Made by a program: the position numbers and the translations under genes. Below, one piece after another: positions 31,108 through 37,677 of a stretch of DNA of 40,983 nt. The DNA comes from Deltaproteobacteria bacterium (lineage in GTDB: Bacteria; Desulfobacterota; Desulfobulbia; Desulfobulbales; Desulfocapsaceae). Numbering within the stretch: the first letter of the stretch is position 1; the number at the start of each line of letters is the position of its first letter. The notes under the pieces are model-generated. The model was not told the DNA's origin. It saw nothing but the letters and a program-made list of their open reading frames with translations, and made no database searches. The stretch is taken from assembly GCA_026388715.1 (NCBI GenBank), contig JAPLJF010000031.1, forward strand, positions 1 through 40,983, in the 5' to 3' direction.

Positions 31108-33321
31108 ATGAGAAAAAAAAGAAAACATTTTCCAAGAAAGCCGGCAGACAGGCGGTATGTTACTCAATCTGACCGAAGATCACCACGACAAGACAATTCA
31201 CTGGAGCACGACGTGCTGGCGTGCGTGTATCGCAGTGAACAAGCTCTCTCGCAAACTGATATTGTTGCGGAGCTCAAGCTTGAAAAAGGTGCACAGAAGG
31301 AATTGACCGTACTCCTCGCGGCGCTTGTTGAACAAAAAATCCTGAATCACACCAGTAAGGATCGTTTTTCGCTCGGCAAGCAGAACAACCTGGCTGCGGG
31401 AGTCCTTGAGCAAAACCCGCGCGGTTTTGGTTTCGTCACCGGGCTTTCTGTCAGGGCTGGAGGTTTAAGCTATACCCGAGATCCTTCGGTTGAGGCGTTT
31501 CGTATGGGGTCTGCCCGTCATGGTGATACAGTCCTTATCCGAGTTTACAAGGTTCGTCAAGATGGTCGTCCCGAGGCGGAAGTGATCAGCGTCCTGGAAC
31601 GAGGTTCTAACCGTCTGGCCGGATTTATCTCCTTTGAGCAGAACAAGGTTCGGGTAACCCCTGAAGATCCCCGTTTTCCTTTTTCTGTTGTTATTGATGG
31701 TACTGTTCCGCAGGATGTAAAGGCGGGAGACGCGGTTATCGTTGAGCTTGCCGAAGGTGCTGATGCTACTGAAGATGCCGCCAATTTCCGGGGCAGGATC
31801 ATTGAGGTCCTTGGCAATCCGGACTCCATTGATGTCCAGATGCGGTTGGTGATTGAGAAATTCAAACTGCCCCATAGTTTTAGCGAGCAGGCAAGGCAGG
31901 AGGCGGCGCAACTGCCGGAAGAGATTACCGAGACCAAGGGCCGGGAAGATCTGCGGGAGATTCTGCATGTCACTATCGACGGAGAAACAGCCAAAGACTT
32001 TGACGATGCCGTGGCTGTTTTAAAGACCAAGAGCGGTTTTCGGCTTTATGTCTCCATTGCTGATGTCAGTCACTTCGTGAGACCAGGCACCGCCCTCGAT
32101 AAAGATGCCTACGACCGCGGTACCTCCATCTATTTCCCCGGCAGGGTTATCCCCATGCTGCCGGAGAAGATCTCTAATAATTTGTGCAGTCTTATTCCCG
32201 ACCAGGACCGTCTTGCCTTTACCGCCATTCTTGATTTTGACCGGCAGGGCAACACCACCAAAAAGCGCTTTATCAAGTCTATTATTCGTAGCCATAAACG
32301 CTTTACCTATACCACTGTCCGGCAGATCCTCATCGATAATAATGAGGACGTGCGGCGCGAGCATAAACTCTTTTTGACTCCCCTCAAGTGGGCGGGCGAG
32401 CTGGCAAGAATCCTCCAGAAGTTGCGCAAAGAGAGGGGGGCCATTGGATTTACCTTGCCGGAACCGGATATCGGTCTTGACGAGAGCGGTAGAATAAGCA
32501 CCATCGGCAGGGCCGAACGGAACTTTGCCCATGAGATTATTGAGCAGTTTATGCTGTCCGCCAATGAGGCCGTGGCCGAGACCTTTACCGAGCACTCTGT
32601 CAATGCCCTCTATCGGATCCATGAACGACCTGATCCTATAAAAGTGCAGGAGTTTACCGGCTTTGCCAAGACCCTGGGGCTCAATCTCCCCAAGCATCGG
32701 GAGGACCCTGACTGGTTTGGCCAGGTTCTGGATATGGTGAAAGGAACTCCCAAGGAATATGTGGTCAATAACCTGCTTCTCCGCACCATGCAGCAGGCAC
32801 GTTATGACGCCCGGAATGTCGGCCATTTTGGTCTGGCGGCAACCGACTATACCCATTTTACCTCACCTATTCGCCGTTATCCCGATCTCCTGGTACATCG
32901 TGCCCTGTATGATTTCATCAGCAGGTCCAAGGAAAATAAAAAAAATCTCAGTCCGGAAAATTTAAAAATTATCGGGCCCTTTCTCTCCACCCGGGAACGG
33001 GTAGCCGTGAGCGCGGAACGGGAGATGAACGACCGGTTGAAGGTCCGGTATATGCAGGACAAGACCGGAGAGAGTTTTGACGCGGTGATCTCCGGGGTCA
33101 ATGGATTTGCCTTTTTTGTGGAACTGCTTGAACTCTTTATCAGCGGCTCTGTGGCGATTGGCGAACTGCGTGATGATTATTACATCTATGACGCAAAACA
33201 TCATCGCCTCATGGGAGAAAGAAGCGCCAAGATGTACCGGATCGGTGATCTGGTGCGGGTGACCCTGCTAGATGTGGATCCTCGGAAAAACAGGATCAAT
33301 TTTACTCTGGCCAAGGAATAA
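31108..33321 (+). CDS. rnr: Ribonuclease R
   Basis: RNase R is a processive 3'-5' exoribonuclease that degrades structured RNA and takes part in rRNA quality control. The 737-residue product begins with a basic, probably RNA-binding tail and a winged-helix RNase_II N-domain (DVLACVYRSEQALSQTDIVA, to about 90). Cold-shock-like domains follow (NPRGFGFVTGL). The RNB catalytic domain begins about 290 (TIDGETAKDFDDAVAV, with the metal-binding aspartates, and GTSIYFPGRVIPMLPEKISN). The block FTSPIRRYPDLLVHRALY carries the conserved Arg and Tyr. A C-terminal S1 domain is at about 645-735 (GESFDAVISGVNGFAFFVEL). The K-rich tail of E. coli RNase R is absent. An AGGGG lies 16 bases before the ATG, too far to be a good ribosome binding site. 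Confidence 0.93.
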   Translation: MRKKRKHFPRKPADRRYVTQSDRRSPRQDNSLEHDVLACVYRSEQALSQTDIVAELKLEKGAQKELTVLLAALVEQKILNHTSKDRFSLGKQNNLAAGVLEQNPRGFGFVTGLSVRAGGLSYTRDPSVEAFRMGSARHGDTVLIRVYKVRQDGRPEAEVISVLERGSNRLAGFISFEQNKVRVTPEDPRFPFSVVIDGTVPQDVKAGDAVIVELAEGADATEDAANFRGRIIEVLGNPDSIDVQMRLVIEKFKLPHSFSEQARQEAAQLPEEITETKGREDLREILHVTIDGETAKDFDDAVAVLKTKSGFRLYVSIADVSHFVRPGTALDKDAYDRGTSIYFPGRVIPMLPEKISNNLCSLIPDQDRLAFTAILDFDRQGNTTKKRFIKSIIRSHKRFTYTTVRQILIDNNEDVRREHKLFLTPLKWAGELARILQKLRKERGAIGFTLPEPDIGLDESGRISTIGRAERNFAHEIIEQFMLSANEAVAETFTEHSVNALYRIHERPDPIKVQEFTGFAKTLGLNLPKHREDPDWFGQVLDMVKGTPKEYVVNNLLLRTMQQARYDARNVGHFGLAATDYTHFTSPIRRYPDLLVHRALYDFISRSKENKKNLSPENLKIIGPFLSTRERVAVSAEREMNDRLKVRYMQDKTGESFDAVISGVNGFAFFVELLELFISGSVAIGELRDDYYIYDAKHHRLMGERSAKMYRIGDLVRVTLLDVDPRKNRINFTLAKE

Positions 33322-33360
33322 GGGGCTGATTGCCAGACTGCAGGGGGCTTTCTTTGAGGC

Positions 33361-33389
33361 TTGACGGGAAACTATATTTCGCATAAAGA
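33361..33389 (+). promoter_or_regulatory. Promoter candidate before the coiled-coil membrane protein gene
   Basis: TTGACG (33361-33366), 17 bases, TAAAGA (33384-33389), about 70 bases before the ATG at 33459. Confidence 0.45.
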
Positions 33390-33458
33390 AAGGGGGAGGG
33401 GCAGGTCTCAAGTCATGAACACAACATTGCATCACCCTTTTACCGTTGTCTTGGAGAA

Positions 33459-33977
33459 ATGAAGGATATGGAAAATTCAAACTGGTTCATGGGAATTTTG
33501 AAGACCCCTTTTGCCGGGGGATTACTGCTTGGTGTCCTTTTCTGTTGTATTATCTATGTCCGTGGTTTTCTGCGTCGTCGTGAATTGTCTCGGGAAATAA
33601 ACAGGTTAAAGACACATCTCCATACCAAGCTGGAGATTGATTCAGCAGATAACGAAAGAAGAAAACAGGAGCTTATTACTCTCAGGCAGGAGCGGGACAA
33701 CCTGCGCATTACTGTCCAGTCATTGAATCAGAAGCCAGGCCGCAAGGAGATCAGGCAGTATTATATCTATCAGACCGCTCTTGATATCATGTTTGAAAAA
33801 GCACCGGGGTTTGCCTCTGCCTGGCAGGTCACGATCAAGGAGGCTGAGCGGCTCTTTGAAAAATCAGAACAAGGAGTTGTGCCTCTGTTGAAACGACTGA
33901 TGCCAACCAGTACGAACCAGCAGGTGGAAGAATATGAAAAAATCAGCAGGATCTCTCATGATGATGCGGCCGCTTAA
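33459..33977 (+). CDS. Membrane-anchored coiled-coil protein of unknown function
   Basis: A 172-residue protein I do not recognise. One membrane span (about 13-34, LKTPFAGGLLLGVLFCCIIYV) is followed by a predicted coiled coil rich in Arg, Glu, Lys and Leu (about 38-95, RRRELSREINRLKTHL and on). A soluble helical C-terminal region (about 100-160, EIRQYYIYQTALDIMFEKAP) comes last. Two in-frame starts compete: ATG 33459, two bases after GGAG, and ATG 33468. The stop TAA (33975-33977) lies within the end of repeat copy C. It has its own promoter candidate and sits between rnr and trmJ; operon membership is unclear. Confidence 0.7.
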   Translation: MKDMENSNWFMGILKTPFAGGLLLGVLFCCIIYVRGFLRRRELSREINRLKTHLHTKLEIDSADNERRKQELITLRQERDNLRITVQSLNQKPGRKEIRQYYIYQTALDIMFEKAPGFASAWQVTIKEAERLFEKSEQGVVPLLKRLMPTSTNQQVEEYEKISRISHDDAAA

Positions 33978-34077
33978 GCCGTTGGAAAAAATAATATCGT
34001 CACCTGAATGGCAAAAACGGCATAAGGGCCGTAACGAAATGGTTTGAAATGGCTGGTTATTTCGCAACGGCTCCTAA
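33975..34077. repeat. Palindromic repeat, copy C
   Basis: The left end TTAAGCCGTTGGAAAAAATA (33974 on) contains the stop codon of the preceding gene. It is followed by TGGCAAAAACGGCATAAGG and a palindrome GGCCGTAACGAAATGG (34028-34043) / ATTTCGCAACGGCTCC (34059-34074), ending CTAA. The sequence TGGCAAAAACGGCATAAGG is identical in copy D and nearly so in copy A. Confidence 0.8.
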
Positions 34078-34173
34078 GCTGCAGGGTATTGGCTGAAGGC
34101 GGTATGTCTTTGTCTCTCTTTTGTCCCCCATTCCCCCGTCCTGTTCTTTTCTCTTTTCTTTTTCTCACTTTTC

Positions 34174-34926
34174 ATGACCATTGATTCCACTCTTCTTAAT
34201 CATGTTGCCATTGTCCTCATGGAACCGAAATTTCCGGAAAATATCGGGGCGGCGGCCAGAGTAGCCTGGAATATGGGCGTCAGTCGTCTGATCGTTGTTG
34301 GCAGCATACCTCCTGATCGTGAACGTATGGCCATGATGGCGACTCACAAGGCCGCGCATCTTCTTGAAAATATGGAATTTCATCACAGCCTCGAAACAGC
34401 CCTTGCCCCTTTTTCCCGTGTTGTGGGCGCCACTGCCCGGCGAGGCCGACAGCGTATCCCGGGGAAAAACCCTCGGGATGTTGTCAGTGAGATTCTGCCC
34501 CTGTTGTCCAACAACGAAATCGCTTTTCTCTTCGGTCCGGAAGATCGGGGCCTCACTAATGACGATCTGAAGTACTGTCATATGACCTCTTCCATCTTGA
34601 CGGCTGATTTTTCTTCGCTGAATCTGGCCCAGGCGGTGGCCATCCACTGTTATGAGCTTTATCATGGAGTTGTGCATTGCCGGAAAGATGTGGTTCCCTC
34701 TCCTTGCCTTGCCACAACCTTTGAGCTTGAAGGGATGTACCATTATCTGGAAGAGACCCTGTCCTCTATAGATTTTCTACAGGACAAGAGCCATGACTAT
34801 TATATGAACAATATCCGTCAGTTTTTGGGTCGGATGCAGCTGAGCTCTAAGGATTCCAGCATCATTCGTCGTATCTGTCGGCAGTTTCTTCGTTTGCAGG
34901 GGCTGCCCGTTGAAAAAAAAGAATAA
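34174..34926 (+). CDS. trmJ: tRNA (Cm32/Um32) methyltransferase TrmJ-like
   Basis: A SPOUT-class RNA 2'-O-methyltransferase of the TrmJ type, which methylates position 32 of the anticodon loop in E. coli. The 250-residue protein has the family motifs VLMEPKFPENIGAAARVAWNMG (motif 1), FLFGPEDRGLTNDDL (motif 2) and SSLNLAQAVAIHCYEL (motif 3), which form the knotted SAM site. A C-terminal helical extension (to EKKE) is typical of TrmJ. No Shine-Dalgarno sequence precedes the ATG. It is convergent with the Nth-like gene, 29 bases apart, and lies downstream of repeat copy C. Confidence 0.85.
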   Translation: MTIDSTLLNHVAIVLMEPKFPENIGAAARVAWNMGVSRLIVVGSIPPDRERMAMMATHKAAHLLENMEFHHSLETALAPFSRVVGATARRGRQRIPGKNPRDVVSEILPLLSNNEIAFLFGPEDRGLTNDDLKYCHMTSSILTADFSSLNLAQAVAIHCYELYHGVVHCRKDVVPSPCLATTFELEGMYHYLEETLSSIDFLQDKSHDYYMNNIRQFLGRMQLSSKDSSIIRRICRQFLRLQGLPVEKKE

Positions 34927-34955
34927 GACGGCTGGCGTGGTTGGCAGAGAGTATC

Positions 34956-35597
34956 TCAGACTCCCTGCAACGGACATTGTGTACATCGTGGATTATTTTT
35001 TCGGCAGTAGTTCTTTCCCAGGGCCACAATCAAGGCGTGATACTCATTGTAAAGGGCTGATTGGGTTGGTAGCTTGTCGTGAAATTCTTCCTGGAGCGAG
35101 TGGTAGTCGCTCTCTTCGGCCACCAGATGGTGCCGAGAAAAGATGCGATGGGTATAGGTGTCTACTACAAAGATCGGATGGTTGGCCGCATAGAGCAGGA
35201 TGGAATCCGCAGTCTCCGGCCCAATCCCCTTCACCGAGAGCAAGGCCTCCCGTCCGGCAGGCAGATCTTCAGCGAATAAAAGTTCCAGCTTCCCTTGGTA
35301 GCGTGCGGTGATCATCTGCAGAAGATTTTTCAGCCGTTTTGCCTTGATGTTAAAATAACCAGACGGTTTGATAAACTGAGCAAGTTCATCAACAGACAAG
35401 GCGGAAAGCGCTGCAAAAGAGAGTATTTCTGCCTCTTTCAGATTAGCAATGGCCTTACGAACATTTTCCCAATTGGTATTCTGGGTGAGCACCGCTCCGA
35501 CCATGATTTCAAACGGCGAATCCCCAGGCCACCAGCCTTGTGGGCCAAAATGCTGAGAGAGCAGGGTATAAATCTCTTTAAATTTATTTTCCGTCAT
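34956..35597 (-). CDS. Endonuclease III-like DNA glycosylase (MpgII type), ends at fourth cluster Cys
   Basis: An HhH-GPD base-excision glycosylase. Helix-hairpin-helix SVKGIGPETADSILLYA (121-137) and catalytic Asp146 in FVVDTYTH are clear. The lyase Lys of Nth (G-V-G-x-K-T-A) is replaced (GIGPETA), which fits monofunctional MpgII-type 3-methyladenine glycosylases. At the C-terminus three of four [4Fe-4S] cysteines are present, C198-x6-C205-x2-C208 (YCRKNNPRCTQCPLQGV). The fourth should come at 214, where the codon is TGA (34958-34956). Either the cluster is incomplete, the TGA is a recent TGC/TGT mutation, or selenocysteine is used. I see no good SECIS hairpin after it. It probably shares a transcript with the phosphofructokinase gene 40 bases upstream. 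Confidence 0.85.
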   Translation of the reverse strand: MTENKFKEIYTLLSQHFGPQGWWPGDSPFEIMVGAVLTQNTNWENVRKAIANLKEAEILSFAALSALSVDELAQFIKPSGYFNIKAKRLKNLLQMITARYQGKLELLFAEDLPAGREALLSVKGIGPETADSILLYAANHPIFVVDTYTHRIFSRHHLVAEESDYHSLQEEFHDKLPTQSALYNEYHALIVALGKNYCRKNNPRCTQCPLQGV

Positions 35598-35637
35598 TTA
35601 TGCGCTTGCTATTCTCGTTTGTGACCTTGATGACTAT

Positions 35638-36732
35638 TCAATCTGGGGAATCCCCTAAACAGATACCTATTTCTCTTGCGGTCAAAACTTTGTCACTGTC
35701 CAGATTTACTTTTTTTCGAGACCTGATAGCGTCAATGAGGGGAACCGAAACCATGGATGAAGCAGACAGGGCCACCATGTGACCAAAGACACCCTTCTCA
35801 ACCAGGCGAACGGCGGCGGCACCAAAACGTAAGGCCAGCAAGCGATCAAAGGTCGTAGGAGAGCCGCCACGCTGCAGGTGCCCAAGGACAAGAGACCGCG
35901 TGTCTTTGCTGATGCGTTTCCGGATCTCAGAAGCCACCCATTCACCGACCCCACCCAGCACAAGCTCTGCTCTTCCTAATTCTCCCGCGCCTTTGTTGAT
36001 TACTGTTCCGCCCTTGACCACAGCACCTTCAGCGACCACCACGATGGAGTAATCCTTGCCGTGCAGTTCATTGTCTGTTATTTTTTTGCAGACTTCGTCC
36101 ATGTCAAAGGGGATCTCAGGCATCAGGATAACATCCGCTCCTCCGGAAATTCCCGAATAAAGTGCTATCCAGCCGGAATCACGCCCCATGACTTCAACCA
36201 CCATGACCCGATCGTGCGATTTTGCCGTTGAATGGAGTTTGTCCAAGGCCTCTGTTGCTGTTGACACTGCCGTGTCAAAGCCGAAAGTCCTGTCTGTTGC
36301 CTCAAGATCATTGTCAATGGTTTTGGGAACACCGATAACCGGCATCCCTTTCAGAGAAAAACGATGGGCGATCTCAAGACTCCCGTCTCCGCCAATGGCG
36401 ATATGACAGTCAAAGCCCATTCTTTGAAAATTGTTCATGATCTTGTCTGAAACATCAACAATCTGGATCTCGCCTGCCAGATTTTCGACTGGTGTGGAAA
36501 AAGGATTCCCTTTGTTTGTCGAGCCCAGGATAGTGCCACCAGTGGCATAAATCTCTTCAACATCCTCGATAGTTAGGCGCCTGAGCTCCTCAAGGTTTAA
36601 CAAGCCTTTGTAACCACTGCGACTGCCATATACCTCCCAGCCACGGCGATAACATGAATGAACAACAGCATAGATAACCGCGTTCAGCCCTGGGGCGTCA
36701 CCGCCACCAGTGGAGATTACAATTTTTTTCAT
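35638..36732 (-). CDS. pfkA: 6-phosphofructokinase (G104/K124 type)
   Basis: Phosphorylates fructose 6-phosphate to the 1,6-bisphosphate in glycolysis. The 364-residue protein shows STGGGDAPGLNAV, GGTILGSTNKGNPF, IGGDGSLEIA (114-118 GGDGS), PKTIDNDLEATDRTFGF (136-152), VEVMGRDSGWIAL and GHLQRGGSPTTFDR. Gly in GGDGS (E. coli position 104) predicts ATP as donor, while Lys in PKTIDND (position 124) is usual in PPi-dependent or mixed-substrate enzymes. It therefore belongs to the G/K group III, and ATP is the more likely donor. It is divergent from the HesB-like selenoprotein gene and followed by the glycosylase gene. Confidence 0.9.
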   Translation of the reverse strand: MKKIVISTGGGDAPGLNAVIYAVVHSCYRRGWEVYGSRSGYKGLLNLEELRRLTIEDVEEIYATGGTILGSTNKGNPFSTPVENLAGEIQIVDVSDKIMNNFQRMGFDCHIAIGGDGSLEIAHRFSLKGMPVIGVPKTIDNDLEATDRTFGFDTAVSTATEALDKLHSTAKSHDRVMVVEVMGRDSGWIALYSGISGGADVILMPEIPFDMDEVCKKITDNELHGKDYSIVVVAEGAVVKGGTVINKGAGELGRAELVLGGVGEWVASEIRKRISKDTRSLVLGHLQRGGSPTTFDRLLALRFGAAAVRLVEKGVFGHMVALSASSMVSVPLIDAIRSRKKVNLDSDKVLTAREIGICLGDSPD

Positions 36733-36871
36733 ATCAGTAGGCCGTAGTTTTTTTGGTATCAGTCTGATAATAGATTTAATTTATTGGAAATACACATTTA
36801 TTTCAGAAATAGTCAGAAAGAGAAAGATGTGATGTCGTTTGTAGTCAATGTGGTCACCTGCATAATGTGGA

Positions 36872-36900
36872 TTGACTTCTCAAGATTTGCAACTTAAAAT
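36872..36900 (+). promoter_or_regulatory. Promoter of the HesB-like selenoprotein gene
   Basis: TTGACT (36872-36877), exactly 17 bases, TAAAAT (36895-36900). The leader would be about 120 bases, AT-rich, with AGGAGGAG just before the ATG at 37028. Confidence 0.6.
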
Positions 36901-37027
36901 AGATATTAACATGTTTATGTATGATTGGAAGAGCAATGTGTTCTTCCAGTAGCTGAAAAATACATAATATATTACTAACTGAAAATACAATGTTTTTTAA
37001 TTAACCATAGATTACAGGAGGAGTTGT

Positions 37028-37369
37028 ATGTCTGAATTTACCGTTACTGACCAAGCAGTAAAAAAACTTACTGAATATCTGGAGCAGAATAGTATTGATT
37101 CTGCCTTGCGTATTGCCTTGATGCAAGGTGGCTGAGCAGGCCCCTCTTTGGGGCTGGCTCTGGATGAGCCAAAAAGCAATGATAAAATCTTTGAAAACGG
37201 CGGTTTGAAGTTTCTCGTAGAGGAAGGTCTCTTGAATACTTGCGGTACAGTTAGTGTCGATTATGTTGACGCTGGCCCACGTTCCGGGTTTGGCATTACC
37301 TCCAGCAATCCGATTAGCGGTGGAGGTGGATGTAGTTCTGGCTCTTGCAGTTCTGGCGGGTGTAGTTGA
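37028..37369 (+). CDS. HesB/IscA-like selenoprotein
   Basis: A 113-residue A-type (HesB/IscA-like) protein with selenocysteine at residue 36, encoded by TGA 37133-37135. The ATG at 37028 follows ACAGGAGGAG. Reading through TGA joins the start MSEFTVTDQAVKKLTEYL and ALRIALMQGG-Sec-AGPSLGLALDEP to NGGLKFLVEEGLL and the end GGGGCSSGSCSSGGCS. In ordinary HesB/IscA proteins the first metal-binding Cys occupies the Sec position and the last two form C-G-C near the end. Here the tail is a Gly/Ser/Cys repeat. A HesB-like selenoprotein family is known in anaerobic bacteria. Candidate SECIS stems follow the TGA. An ordinary gene finder would call only 37148-37369. Confidence 0.88.
37136..37170 (+). promoter_or_regulatory. 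Candidate SECIS element
   Basis: Directly after the TGA, GCAGGCCCC/GGGGCTGGC (37136-37158) pairs with one mismatch and one G-T pair around the loop TCTTT. An alternative stem GGCTC/GAGCC (37156-37170), loop TGGAT, overlaps it, so only one can form at a time. Bacterial SECIS hairpins lie in this position relative to the UGA. Confidence 0.6.
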
Positions 37370-37390
37370 TTGTTATAGTTTGATTTCTCC

Positions 37391-37430
37391 GGCGAGCCTC
37401 ATTTCTGTGAGGCTCGCCTCTTTGTTTTTT
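37391..37430 (+). terminator. Intrinsic terminator of the selenoprotein gene
   Basis: GGCGAGCCTCA (37391-37401) and TGAGGCTCGCC (37408-37418) form a perfect 11-bp stem with a 6-base loop, followed by a T-rich run. Confidence 0.88.
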
Positions 37431-37471
37431 CCTCTCTTTTTTATTTCTATTTCCACGTCCAAATTTCCATG

Positions 37472-37509
37472 GTCAAAAATTTGACACGTCATGGGCTTAC
37501 TCTTATTTT
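37472..37509 (+). promoter_or_regulatory. clpB promoter with overlapping palindrome
   Basis: TTGACA (37481-37486), 17 bases, TATTTT (37504-37509) is a good sigma-70-type promoter. The -35 lies inside the palindrome GTCAAAAATTTGAC (37472-37485), a possible operator. No CIRCE or HAIR element is visible. The leader is about 160 bases and contains repeat copy D. Confidence 0.55.
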
Positions 37510-37575
37510 TAACTGCAAACAAAAAGACTCGAACAAAGGATCAAGGTCCTCTCATTTTTTTCCACTTAGCCCTTG

Positions 37576-37646
37576 TGGCAAAAACGGCATAAGGGGCCGT
37601 AACGAAATGGTCGGAAATATAATGGTTGTTTCGTAACGGCTTCTAA
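37576..37646. repeat. Palindromic repeat, copy D, in the clpB leader
   Basis: TGGCAAAAACGGCATAAGG followed by the palindrome GGCCGTAACGAAATGG (37595-37610) / GTTTCGTAACGGCTTC (37628-37643) and a CTAA end. It lies between the clpB promoter and its ribosome binding site, so it would be transcribed as a leader hairpin. Confidence 0.78.
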
Positions 37647-37677
37647 CCTTCAAGACCATATTAAGGAGGAGAGTTTC

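Noticed and set aside
34900..34958. Selenocysteine read-through of the Nth-like gene as an annotated product
   Set aside because: Only a weak 4-bp stem follows the TGA, and the extension is unrelated sequence; kept as a finding only.
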